From NCBI RefSeq assembly GCF_001580015.1, contig NZ_LSZQ01000003.1, positions 1 through 37,121 of the forward strand: a stretch of DNA of 37,121 nucleotides, in the 5' to 3' direction. The notes below the pieces were generated by a model. The model had not been told where the DNA came from. It saw nothing but the letters and a program-made list of their open reading frames with translations, and searched no databases. Below, piece after piece: positions 29,809 to 37,121 of the stretch. Source of the stretch: Cephaloticoccus primus (GTDB taxonomy: Bacteria; Verrucomicrobiota; Verrucomicrobiia; Opitutales; Opitutaceae). Both the position numbers and the translations under genes were made by a program. The first letter of the stretch is position 1, and each line of letters opens with the position of its first letter.

Positions 29809-29842
29809 ACAGGAGGAAACCGCCCTGCCTCCAGCCTCCTGT
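29809..29842. other. Second inverted repeat behind the terminator
   Basis: ACAGGAGG (29809-29816) pairs with CCTCCTGT (29835-29842). Function is unclear. The remaining 130 bp to the next start hold nothing recognisable. Confidence 0.35.
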
Positions 29843-29972
29843 TTCATCGCGTGTCCGGCGGCCCTCGGGAAAGCCAGCCTGGCAGCGGCCGGATGAGAAA
29901 GCGCGCGCAGCAGGTGCGCACGCACTGATACTTGTTGGCGGGGAGCGATTGCATCCAGACTCTGCGCTGCCC

Positions 29973-30392
29973 ATGCGCCTGCTGACGATTCTCCTGCTGT
30001 TTTTCTCGGCCTTTGTTTTTACTGGCTGTGCGACGAAGACTGCGCGGCGCAGTGCCGAGGCAAACCTTGCCCAGTTTAGCCGCGTGTATGTCGAGACGCG
30101 GCTAAACGATAACCACGCCATTGATGCCATGATCGCCGCCGAGCTGCGCCGCCGCGGTTTCCAGGCCAGCCACGGGCACCTCACCATGATGCCCGAGGAT
30201 ACCGAAATCCTCATCACCTACGACGCCCGCTGGACCTGGGACTTCCGCTCCTACCTTATCGAGCTGCACCTGAGCGCGGCCCACGCGCGCACGAAAAAAC
30301 TGATCGCTACCGGCCACTACCGCCAACCCGGCCTCATCCCCAAAAAGCCCGAGGGAATGATCGCTACACTCTTTGACAAACTCCTCGACTAA
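29973..30392 (+). CDS. Small lipoprotein of unknown function
   Basis: 139 residues. A lipoprotein signal peptide ends FVFTGCA, so Cys19 would be lipidated and the protein anchored to a membrane facing the periplasm. The mature part has a conserved-looking RVYVETRLNDNHAIDAMIAAEL segment, then EILITYDARWTWD and IELHLSAAHARTKKL. The layout (hydrophobic strand, helix, strand pairs) resembles DUF4136-type lipoproteins, but I am not sure of the family. The ATG at 29973 gives the best signal; a TTG 24 nt upstream is possible. It may be monocistronic. No Shine-Dalgarno site. Confidence 0.7.
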   Translation: MRLLTILLLFFSAFVFTGCATKTARRSAEANLAQFSRVYVETRLNDNHAIDAMIAAELRRRGFQASHGHLTMMPEDTEILITYDARWTWDFRSYLIELHLSAAHARTKKLIATGHYRQPGLIPKKPEGMIATLFDKLLD

Positions 30393-30415
30393 GAGGCCAG
30401 CCACCGCGACCGCCA

Positions 30416-30450
30416 CGCCGCGCTCCGGCTTTCACAGGAGTTGCGCGGCG
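30416..30450. other. Inverted repeats between lipoprotein and GDSL hydrolase
   Basis: CGCCGCGC (30416-30423) pairs with GCGCGGCG (30443-30450), 24 bp after the lipoprotein stop. A smaller ACAGTC/GACTGT stem lies at 30477-30491. Neither is followed by a strong T-run. Confidence 0.4.
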
Positions 30451-30550
30451 GGAGAGAGGAGCCTTACGCCGGAGTGACAGTCGCTGACTGTTTGCGCTCG
30501 CCTTGGGCCTCTACGCGGTCAACGGAAGCGCAGCACGCTCCCCAAAAAAA

Positions 30551-31726
30551 ATGACTACACCCTCTGCTCCTACTCCCGCTGACTCCGAGTTTGTCGCTAC
30601 TTGGGCGACTTCGATTCTGCCCCTCGGGGTGGATCATCTCACGCCCAGGCTCGACGACGCAATCTTGATCCAGAACGTCCGCGTCTCCGCGGGCGGCGAC
30701 CGCGTCCGGCTCCACTTCAGTAATCTCTACGGCGAGAGCGAGCTTGTCATCGCAGCCGCCTCGCTCGCGCTCCTTCCGAAAGGCGACACCAACGCCACCG
30801 AGCCCAAGGCACAGCACACGCCGCTCACCGTCGGCGGCCAACGCACATTTACGATCCCCGCAGGGCAGGACGCCGTTTCCGATGCGGTTGATTTCCCCCT
30901 GCCCGCGCTGAGCGACGTCGCCATCACGCTGCACATCAAGAAGGCCCCCGCGACACACAGCGGCCACGGCAGCGCCCCCGCCGTGTCGAGGAGCTTCTAC
31001 CGCCACGCCCAATCGACGACGCCCGATCAATACGGACGCGCCCCGCGCTGGTTCTTCATCCACGCCCTCGACGTCGCCACGACTGCGACGCCGCGCGGCG
31101 CCATCGTCCTGCTCGGCGACTCGATCACCGATGGTGGCGTCGGCCCGTCCTCCCACTTGCGCTGGGGCGACGAGCTCGCCCGCCGACTGCACAGCACGGG
31201 CGAGGCGAGCGGCATCGGTGTCCTTAACAAAGGCATTTCCGGAAACTGCCTCCTGCACAAAGCGTCCAACGGCCCCACGGCACCGGACCGCCTTGAGCGC
31301 GACGTGCTCCAGCAAAGCGGTGCACGCTGGCTCGTCGTTTACATCGGCGTAAACGACTGCGGCCAATGCGGCCTCTCGCACGAAGCCGGAGACAGCGCGC
31401 CGACTGCCGCCGAGCTCATCGCCACCTACGAGCAGATAATCGACCGCGCGCATACGGCCGGGCTCAAAGTCTACGGGGCCACGATCCCTCCTTTTAAAGG
31501 CGCGGGCTACTGGCGGGAAACCGGCGAGGCGCACCGCAAGGCGATTAACGAATGGGCGCGCACGCAGGGCCGCTACGACGCGATCATCGACTTCGAAGCC
31601 GTCCTGCGCGACCCGACCGATCCAGACTACCTCGCCGAGAAGTACGACACGGGCGATTTCCTGCACCCCTCGGCCGCAGGCTTCTACGCGATGGCACACG
31701 CCATCGATCTCGGGTTGTTCAAGTGA
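30551..31726 (+). CDS. GDSL/SGNH-family hydrolase
   Basis: 391 residues with an N-terminal beta-rich domain (about 10-165, resembling the jelly-roll found before many GDSL esterases) and a C-terminal SGNH domain. Block I is LLGDSITDGG with nucleophile Ser191, block II NKGISGN (Gly228, near 227-232), block III IGVND with Asn268, block V DFLHP with Asp369/His372. It probably acts on esters of plant or bacterial polysaccharides. No signal peptide is visible from the ATG at 30551; an upstream TTG (30503) does not add one. An A8 run reaches into the ATG, and no Shine-Dalgarno is present. Confidence 0.88.
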   Translation: MTTPSAPTPADSEFVATWATSILPLGVDHLTPRLDDAILIQNVRVSAGGDRVRLHFSNLYGESELVIAAASLALLPKGDTNATEPKAQHTPLTVGGQRTFTIPAGQDAVSDAVDFPLPALSDVAITLHIKKAPATHSGHGSAPAVSRSFYRHAQSTTPDQYGRAPRWFFIHALDVATTATPRGAIVLLGDSITDGGVGPSSHLRWGDELARRLHSTGEASGIGVLNKGISGNCLLHKASNGPTAPDRLERDVLQQSGARWLVVYIGVNDCGQCGLSHEAGDSAPTAAELIATYEQIIDRAHTAGLKVYGATIPPFKGAGYWRETGEAHRKAINEWARTQGRYDAIIDFEAVLRDPTDPDYLAEKYDTGDFLHPSAAGFYAMAHAIDLGLFK

Positions 31727-31776
31727 GGGGAAGCCGCGCGCGCCTCTGCGGCAGCGCTTCGATCTTCAATCCCCCC

Positions 31777-31814
31777 AAAAAAACAAGGCTCTGAAATTTC
31801 GCATTTCAGAGCCT
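31777..31814 (-). terminator. Strong Rho-independent terminator on the minus strand
   Basis: Perfect 12-bp stem (31803-31814 with 31786-31797), 5-nt loop, followed on the minus strand by TTGTTTTTTT. The nearest annotated minus-strand gene, lptG, ends 403 bp away, so it more likely ends a short independent transcript. Confidence 0.85.
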
Positions 31815-31859
31815 CGTAGTGTTATGTGGAGAAAATGGCAGGCCGCGCCGCGGGTGAGT

Positions 31860-31922
31860 TCACATTTCCATGAACATGCAGCCGAGGCATATCGCGCCAA
31901 GTAGCATCACTATAGGAGCCAT
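31860..31922 (-). CDS. Candidate 20-residue hydrophobic peptide
   Basis: The ATG at 31922, right after an in-frame TAA, begins a 20-codon ORF ending TGA at 31860. The peptide is hydrophobic (MAPIVMLLGAICLGC then five residues). A GATAAT hexamer 24 nt upstream (31946-31951) could be a -10, and the strong terminator starts 45 nt after the stop, giving a compact transcript of about 160 nt. It may be a small membrane peptide, a type I toxin-like peptide, or a chance ORF inside a regulatory RNA. No homolog is recognised and no Shine-Dalgarno is present. Confidence 0.3.
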   Translation of the reverse strand: MAPIVMLLGAICLGCMFMEM

Positions 31923-31951
31923 AGTTTATCGATGTCTTCGGTTTAATTATC

Positions 31952-32216
31952 GTTTGAGATCGGAGGGAGCCTTCTTATCGGCCAAGCGGCGGCGGCTGGA
32001 GAAGAAGAAAGCAAAGAGGAGTGACTGCGGGATTGAGAAGGGATTCATCGGCCCATACGCGTATCCGCCGCACCCGTTTTCCGATAAACCCAAACGCATA
32101 CGTACCCGCACCAGCCAGATAAGTAGAATCCGCAGCGCGCAGGCAGGCCAGCGGCCCGGCGGTTTCGCTCCGGCTCGCGCGTCTCGCGAGGTGCGCAAAA
32201 CGCGCCCAAAGGCACA
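31952..32216. other. Gene-free stretch upstream of the small ORF
   Basis: 265 bp between the putative small-RNA promoter and the lptG stop. Both strands have short open frames but none with recognisable features. Confidence 0.4.
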
Positions 32217-33425
32217 TTAGCGCAGGCGGACGAAAAGGCAGGCGGCGATGCCGGTCATTCCGGCATTGGGGAGCCAGGCGGCCAGCGCGGGGTCGAGTAC
32301 TTGCTTCACGGCGAGCGAGCTCGCGAGGTTCATCAGCACGTAGTACAAAAAGAAGAGTCCGATCGATTTTGACACGCCGACCGCCGGATTCACCCGCACA
32401 CCGGAGGCAGCAAAGGGAATCGCCAGCGCGATCACGATCAGCGGGCCCAGCGTATCGGCCACGAGGCCGAAGTAGCGCACGGCATAGGCGGCCCCTTTCG
32501 CACCGGCCCCCTCGGCCGCGTAGTAATCGACCAGGCGACGCAGCTCGAAAAACGACAAGTCCGCCGGCCGCCGATCCACGGTGAGCATCAGCGCGGGCTC
32601 TTCGTCATAACCCGCTTCAAAGTGCTCTGCGAAAGGGCGCGGCTCGCGGATTTCTCCCGTCTCCGGATTAAAGAAAAGCTCCTGGCCATTCGCGAAAACC
32701 CAGCCGCCGCGCGCAGGGTCAGGCCAGGCCTGCGCCGCGACGATTCGCCGCGCCTCGCGCCGCCCTCCCGCCACGCCCGCCCCAGCATTTGCCGCTGCGC
32801 CTGACGCAGCGTCCGCGCCTCGCACCTCGCGCGCCTCTCCTGTGTCGAACACCGAGACCGTCACTCCGTAGGCCCGCTGGGTGAACTGGCTGTAGCGGTT
32901 GATGAACCACAGGCGCCCGCCCGCCCCCTCCCGCCCCGCCGTGCGGTTGTCGAAGCCGATGCGCCGCTGCGCGCCAATCGCATCTTCCGGCTGCGACTCC
33001 GCCCTGTGGCGAAACTCCAGCGAGTCGCGCAGCGCGCGCGATGTCTCCACCGACCACGGGACGACGCTCGCATTGAGCACCCCGGTCACCGCGCACATCA
33101 GCAGCCCCACGAGCCACACCGGCACCGTGATTCGCCAAAGCCCAACCCCCGCTGCGCGCAGAGCGACCAGCTCGCCCGCCCGATGAAGCCGCCCCAGCGC
33201 GTACAACAGCGAGAGCAGCAACGCGACCGGCAGCACGATCGCCAAAAACCCGGGCAGCGTGACCAGCACGTACAGCCCGAAATCCGCCACCCCCGCCCCG
33301 AGGTCGCTCAACATCCGAAAGTCATCGTAGAGCACTTGCACGAGGAGCAGCCCGATCATGGCCGCCAGGACGAGCGCCAAGACCTGCAACCACTCGCGCA
33401 ACAAATGACGATCATAGATACTCAC
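32217..33425 (-). CDS. LptF/LptG-family permease
   Basis: Inner-membrane subunit of the lipopolysaccharide export ABC transporter LptBFG. It has 402 residues from the GTG at 33425, chosen because SIYDRHLLREWLQVLALVL matches the family's usual start; the longer frame begins at another GTG (33482) and adds unrelated residues. Layout: three N-terminal transmembrane helices (VLALVLAAMIGLLLV; LYVLVTLPGFLAIVLPVALLLSL with a charged loop; ITVPVWLVGLLMCAVTGVL), a periplasmic jelly-roll domain with an Ala/Gly-rich insert, then three C-terminal helices. I cannot separate LptF from LptG. Its partner is not in the window. It is divergent from the binding-protein gene at 33565. Confidence 0.85.
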   Translation of the reverse strand: MSIYDRHLLREWLQVLALVLAAMIGLLLVQVLYDDFRMLSDLGAGVADFGLYVLVTLPGFLAIVLPVALLLSLLYALGRLHRAGELVALRAAGVGLWRITVPVWLVGLLMCAVTGVLNASVVPWSVETSRALRDSLEFRHRAESQPEDAIGAQRRIGFDNRTAGREGAGGRLWFINRYSQFTQRAYGVTVSVFDTGEAREVRGADAASGAAANAGAGVAGGRREARRIVAAQAWPDPARGGWVFANGQELFFNPETGEIREPRPFAEHFEAGYDEEPALMLTVDRRPADLSFFELRRLVDYYAAEGAGAKGAAYAVRYFGLVADTLGPLIVIALAIPFAASGVRVNPAVGVSKSIGLFFLYYVLMNLASSLAVKQVLDPALAAWLPNAGMTGIAACLFVRLR

Positions 33426-33564
33426 GGGGGAAAAGAGGCGGAGACAGAAAACCGTGGCCCCTCCCGATGCAAAGGCATTCACTCGCCGAACCCGTTTGAG
33501 TGCCCCAGCTCTCCCCCCTCAAATTCTCTCCGAATCGCAGAGTCACTCTCCCACCATTTTCACA

Positions 33565-34713
33565 ATGAAGAACCCGACCCGCCGCACTCTCCTACTCCTC
33601 CTTCCGCTCCTGCTCGCGCTCACCGGCTGCGCCCCCAAACACGCTGGAGACAGCGACGAAATCCTGATCGGCGAAATCTCCTCGCTCACAGGAAAGGAAG
33701 GCGCCTTTGGGCAGGGCGCACACCGCGGCATCGTGCTCGCGCTCGAAACCGCCAATGCACGCGGCGGCGTCCTCGGTCGCCCACTGCGCCTCATCAGCGA
33801 GGACAACCAGTCAAAGGCGGGCGAGTCCGCCACGGCTGCGCGCAAGCTCATCTCGCGCAACAAGGTCGTCGCCATCCTCGGCGAAGTCGTATCCAGCCGC
33901 TCACTGGAAATCGCCTCCATCGCGCAGCTCACGAAGACTCCGATGATCTCCCCGGCCTCCACCGCCGAGAGCGTCACGCAAGCGGGCGACTACGTGTTTC
34001 GCGTGTGCTTTCTCGACTCCTTCCAGGGCACCGTCATGGCGAAGTTTGCGCGCGAGTCACTGGGGCTACAGCGCGTCGCCATCCTCTCCTCGGTCTCCTC
34101 CGCCTACAGCGTCGGCCTCGCCAAGCACTTTAAAGATACCTTCCTCGCCGAGGGCGGCACGATCGCCGCCGAGCAGCGCTTCGCCGAAGGCGACAAGGAC
34201 TTTAAGGCCCAGCTCACCGCCATCAAAGCCAGCGGCGCAGACGCCATCTACGTGCCCGCCTACTACACCGAGACCGCCCTCATCTCCAAGCAGGCGCGCG
34301 AACTCGGGATCACCGTCCCGCTCATGGGTGGCGACGGCTGGGGCGAGCCCGAGCTCATCGAAATCGGCGGCGACGCCGTCGAGGGCATCTACTACTCGAC
34401 CCACTACTCACCCGACAACCAGGCCCCGCAGGTCGTCGAATTCGTCAAAAACTACCGCGCGCGCTGGGACGGCGAAACGCCCGGCGCCTTCGCCGCGCTC
34501 GGCTACGATGCCGCACTGCTGCTCATCAATGCCCTGGAACGCGCCGGGACGACCGACCCCGCCGCGCTGCGCGACGCACTCGCCTCCACCCGCGACCTGC
34601 CCGGCGTCACCGGCCGCACCGACATCGACGAAAACCGCAACGCCTCCAAAGCCGCCACTATCATGACCGTGCGCTGCGGCCAGTTCATCTACGTGAGCGA
34701 AGTCGCCCCGTAG
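33565..34713 (+). CDS. Branched-chain-amino-acid-type substrate-binding lipoprotein
   Basis: Periplasmic binding protein of the LivJ/LivK class (type 1 fold), which delivers a ligand to an ABC importer or sensor. It has 382 residues. The signal ends LALTGCAPK, so Cys22 is lipidated. IGEISSLTGKEGAFGQG is the usual first strand and ligand loop, ALETANARGGVLGRPL and ISPASTAESVT follow, and GYDAALLLINALERAG marks the C-terminal lobe. The ligand could be an amino acid, amide or urea-like compound. No livH, livM, livG or livF genes adjoin it, so it is an orphan. It is convergent with the glycoside hydrolase across copy E. Confidence 0.9.
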   Translation: MKNPTRRTLLLLLPLLLALTGCAPKHAGDSDEILIGEISSLTGKEGAFGQGAHRGIVLALETANARGGVLGRPLRLISEDNQSKAGESATAARKLISRNKVVAILGEVVSSRSLEIASIAQLTKTPMISPASTAESVTQAGDYVFRVCFLDSFQGTVMAKFARESLGLQRVAILSSVSSAYSVGLAKHFKDTFLAEGGTIAAEQRFAEGDKDFKAQLTAIKASGADAIYVPAYYTETALISKQARELGITVPLMGGDGWGEPELIEIGGDAVEGIYYSTHYSPDNQAPQVVEFVKNYRARWDGETPGAFAALGYDAALLLINALERAGTTDPAALRDALASTRDLPGVTGRTDIDENRNASKAATIMTVRCGQFIYVSEVAP

Positions 34714-34728
34714 AAGGTAAACGATGCC

Positions 34729-34783
34729 CCGCCACTGCGCGGTGGGGCGGTGGCGGGGCGCCACCGCTGCACGCGTAGTGCGG
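34729..34783. repeat. Minimal palindrome element, copy E
   Basis: 55 bp consisting mainly of the two terminal boxes, CCGCCACTGCGCGG and CACGCGTAGTGCGG, around GGTGGCGGGGCGCC. It lies between two convergent stop codons (34713 and 34792). On the plus strand it is followed by TCTTTTCTTT, so it may act as the terminator of the binding-protein gene. Confidence 0.7.
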
Positions 34784-34791
34784 TCTTTTCT

Positions 34792-36915
34792 TTAGTAGGC
34801 GAGCTCCACCATTTGGTGCGCGGTAAACTCGGGCACGGTGAAGCGCACCGTGCATTCGCCACCCGCGCCGTCACCTGTGCCCGCTTCTCCGCCGCCGGCG
34901 CGGCCGCTGTTGCCCGCAGCGGGGGTCTTCGCGGCCTGCGCCGCAAATTCGAGCGAAGTCCTTGAGGGCACGAGGCGGACGGTTTTCGGCAGCCGCGGCA
35001 GCCGCAGCGTGAGCTCCACGCCGCGCAGCGGGACGAGGTCTTCTATTATCTCAATCGGCTTCCCGTTAAACGTGCCGCGCACGTTCGTCGGCGCGTAGAG
35101 CAGGTGGGCCACGTAGCGACGCTCGGCAGCTTGCTCCAGCACGTTTACGCGCCCGCTCGTCGGCAGCGCGGCCGTCTCGACCGGCAGCGTGCCGCCGAAG
35201 AGATGCCGCAGCGCGGCCTCGAAAAAATCGCGATACAGCGGCTGCCCCTGACGGCGATACGCCGTAAACAAATCGTGCGCGAAGTAGGCGATTTGCTCGC
35301 TCGCGACAGCCGCCGGAGAGAGCGGCTGTGCCGCTTGCGCGGGCGCATCGGGCGTGTGCTGGTGCGAGCAGAAGCGCTCCCAAGTGCGGTTGAAATACGG
35401 CACGCGCCGCGCTGCGAGAATCGCGACTGCGCTCACTGCGCCCGCCGCCGGGGCACTCGCCTGCTCGCCGAGCTCGACCTCGTAGGCGCCGCCGTGAATC
35501 ACGATGGGCGACTTGACCGGCACGCGCGGAGTGAGCGCAGTCGCCAGCAGGTAGTCGGGGTCGTAGGGGCTCCGCCCGCGCAGGCTCACGCCCGCCACGG
35601 GCGGCAGTGCGAAGGCATCGCGCGCTTCGTTGAGCAGGGCCGAGCCCGCCGCGAGGATCCGCCCACCGCGCGCGAGAAAGGCCTGCGCTTGCTCGCGCTT
35701 GGCCGCGCTCATCACAAAGCCCTCGGGCAGGACGACGACCTCGTAGCCGTCCCACGACGCGTGCTCGTCGAGCACGACAAAGGGCTGGTGCAGCTCCAGA
35801 AGCATCCGCCCCGCGCCTTCGTCAGCCGCCAGCCCGCTCGTGTGGTCGGCACTCCAGCGCGCCTGATTTTGGCGCGAGCTCACAATCGCGATTTTCGCCA
35901 CGGGGCGCACCGCCCCGCACCAGGGCTCCTTGGCCTCGACCTCGGCATAGGCCTCGCCGATCAGCGCATAGGTATCGGGGTTCATCTCGCCGCTCGGGTG
36001 GAGCTGGTCGCCGATGCTGCACTTGGCGCCGTAGGCGAGCATCGCCGCGCATTCGTAGCGCAGCGCATTGGCGCGCTTGAAGCCGCCGAACTCGCCCCAC
36101 GTGTTGTGAAACTTGCCCGTCATCCCGAGGAAGTCCTTGGGCCGCGTGATCACATGGCGCGCGAGCAGCGGGAAGTGGTCGTAGCCCCAACCGCCCGTGG
36201 GCAACGATTCGAGCTCGAAGTGCGTGTTGAAATCCTGGGCGCGGTGGTTGCCCAGCGAGACGTCGCCCGAGTTGTGAAGCACGGGGGTGTCCGCGCGCAC
36301 GGACTTCGCCGCGGCGGTCGTGCGCTCGAAGTAGCGGTACAGCACCGACTCGGCGTACTGGCGCGCATCGGCCTCGTCCTCCGAGTTGAGCCCCGCAGCG
36401 CGCATTTCCTCCAGCGCATCGTCGCTGTAGTCGAGCTGCGCCGAGATGATGTCCAGGAATATCCCATCGTTATCCGGCCAACGCTGCACCACCTCCTCGA
36501 TCTGCGCGCACAGGTAGTCGAGGTACGGCGAGTTGAAGCGCAGCATCCGCCAGCTCGATTTAAAGGGCACGGCAGTCGTCCCGTCGCGCCGCTTGACGAT
36601 CCACTCGGGGTGCTGGTGCGCCGCGTACTCGTCGAGCCCCGCGCTCAGGTAGATGGGGCAGCGCACGTCGATCTCGCGGCAGGCCTCGATCTGGCGGGCG
36701 AGCAGGTCCGTCTGCAAATGCGGATGGCGGGCGCCGACACGCGTCGGGTGGTAGCTGTAGCCGTGGTGGCATTTGGAAAACAGCGTGATCGAGTTTACGC
36801 GGCCCCGCTTCAGGGCTTCTTGAAAACGCAGTTTGTCAAACGACGCGCCGATCCCGGGGATCGCGCCACTGGTGTGAAAGTCGAGGTGAACTTGCCGGAA
36901 ACGTAGGGGCTTCAT
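34792..36915 (-). CDS. Hypothetical glycoside hydrolase with beta-galactosidase trimerisation-like domain
   Basis: 707 residues from the ATG at 36915 (MKPLRFRQVHLDFHTSG); the longer frame runs through repeat DNA. The N-terminal half reads as a TIM barrel of the hypothetical-glycosyl-hydrolase type: FHTSGAIPGIGASFD, SKCHHGYSYHPT, and NDGIFLDIISAQ with Asp150/Asp155 at a strand end, as for a catalytic acid. Residues near 365-490 (VAKIAIVSSRQ, then YEVVVLPEGFVM and FLARGGRILAAG) match a GH42 trimerisation-like Rossmann domain. The C-terminal part is beta-rich with a Gly/Ala insert (about 680). No signal peptide is seen. Probable role: breakdown of plant or algal oligosaccharides; the substrate is unknown. 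Copy F lies 36 bp upstream. Confidence 0.8.
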   Translation of the reverse strand: MKPLRFRQVHLDFHTSGAIPGIGASFDKLRFQEALKRGRVNSITLFSKCHHGYSYHPTRVGARHPHLQTDLLARQIEACREIDVRCPIYLSAGLDEYAAHQHPEWIVKRRDGTTAVPFKSSWRMLRFNSPYLDYLCAQIEEVVQRWPDNDGIFLDIISAQLDYSDDALEEMRAAGLNSEDEADARQYAESVLYRYFERTTAAAKSVRADTPVLHNSGDVSLGNHRAQDFNTHFELESLPTGGWGYDHFPLLARHVITRPKDFLGMTGKFHNTWGEFGGFKRANALRYECAAMLAYGAKCSIGDQLHPSGEMNPDTYALIGEAYAEVEAKEPWCGAVRPVAKIAIVSSRQNQARWSADHTSGLAADEGAGRMLLELHQPFVVLDEHASWDGYEVVVLPEGFVMSAAKREQAQAFLARGGRILAAGSALLNEARDAFALPPVAGVSLRGRSPYDPDYLLATALTPRVPVKSPIVIHGGAYEVELGEQASAPAAGAVSAVAILAARRVPYFNRTWERFCSHQHTPDAPAQAAQPLSPAAVASEQIAYFAHDLFTAYRRQGQPLYRDFFEAALRHLFGGTLPVETAALPTSGRVNVLEQAAERRYVAHLLYAPTNVRGTFNGKPIEIIEDLVPLRGVELTLRLPRLPKTVRLVPSRTSLEFAAQAAKTPAAGNSGRAGGGEAGTGDGAGGECTVRFTVPEFTAHQMVELAY

Positions 36916-36950
36916 TGGGGAGAAAAAGGGTGGTGGGGAATTTTCAGACT

Positions 36951-37121
36951 CCCACTGAGCGTGGGGCGGTGGCGAGTCGCCACTTCCATTTAATTTGGGA
37001 ATCGGTTCCGCCGCTACGCGGCGGAACGCAGCCCCCACTGCGCGTGGGGCGGCCCTACGCGGGCGGCGGCGGGCAGTGCCCGCTCCCATTTACTGTGCGG
37101 CTTTTTTTTGGGGGGTCCGCC
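36951..37121 (-). repeat. Palindrome elements, copy F (tandem pair, cut by window edge)
   Basis: A first box CCCACTGAGCGTGGGGCGG starts at 36951, followed by a perfect 10-bp hairpin with loop TAC (37005-37027). A second box CCCACTGCGCGTGGGGCGG begins near 37034 and continues like the reverse of the right end of copy A, up to ACTGTGCGGC at the window edge. Two elements therefore seem to lie side by side in the leader of the glycoside hydrolase gene. Confidence 0.75.

Noticed and set aside
31815-32216. Known structural RNA (tmRNA, SRP RNA, RNase P RNA or tRNA) before the minus-strand terminator
   Set aside because: None of the conserved core sequences of these RNAs could be found on either strand.
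31870-32220. Plus-strand 116-codon frame over the small-ORF region
   Set aside because: Basic, low-complexity product with no motif; it is antisense to the better-supported small transcript and lptG end.
35104-36906. 600-codon open frame antisense to the glycoside hydrolase
   Set aside because: Mirror image of a high-GC coding frame; composition is Arg/Ala/Val-rich without motifs.

Overview
The window looks like a chromosomal segment of a GC-rich Verrucomicrobiota bacterium, most likely in or near the Opitutales/Opitutaceae. The basis is a PEP-CTERM protein with an autotransporter-type repeat, a DUF4886 hydrolase, a hypothetical glycoside hydrolase, almost no Shine-Dalgarno sites, and Ala/Gly/Pro-rich insertions in conserved enzymes. 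This placement is inference; there is no rRNA or other taxonomic marker.

Layout. (1) 1-1763: the 3' part of an AT-rich PEP-CTERM gene. (2) 2201-7376: rsmD on the minus strand, divergent from a translationally coupled four-gene run made of an unrecognised 'WPLF'-repeat protein plus mlaE, mlaF and mlaD (lipid transport between membranes). (3) 7551-15358, minus strand: arginine biosynthesis as three two-gene units in transcription order argC-argJ, argB-argD and argF-argG. argH is not in the window, and ArgJ replaces ArgE. (4) 15802-17448: glpK. (5) 17525-18261: a MazEF-type toxin-antitoxin pair whose toxin reading frame is broken. (6) 18543-22148: a phosphate-type porin and an alkaline phosphatase, the only two genes here with clear Shine-Dalgarno sites. 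(7) 22396-24388: an AT-richer pair, a DUF4886 SGNH-like hydrolase and a membrane acyltransferase. (8) 24639-27908: ligA divergent from an AlkC/AlkD-type DNA alkylation repair gene. (9) 27937-31726: a SemiSWEET-sized membrane protein, xylose isomerase, a small lipoprotein and a GDSL hydrolase. (10) 31777-31922: a tiny hydrophobic ORF with its own strong terminator. (11) 32217-36915: an LptF/LptG permease, an orphan branched-chain-type substrate-binding lipoprotein and a large glycoside hydrolase.

The most unusual content is non-coding. A family of nested-palindrome elements of about 55-340 bp occurs at least six times between genes, near 1817, 9996, 12613, 15464, 34729 and 36951. The copies share GC-rich inverted termini (a perfect 19-bp pair in the copy at 12613-12861) and long internal hairpins whose arms differ between copies yet stay paired. 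Three copies lie about 100 bp upstream of argF, argB and argC and just after the stop codon of the preceding gene, so they divide the arginine cluster into its three units. I found no rRNA, tRNA, CRISPR array, integrase or transposase gene.
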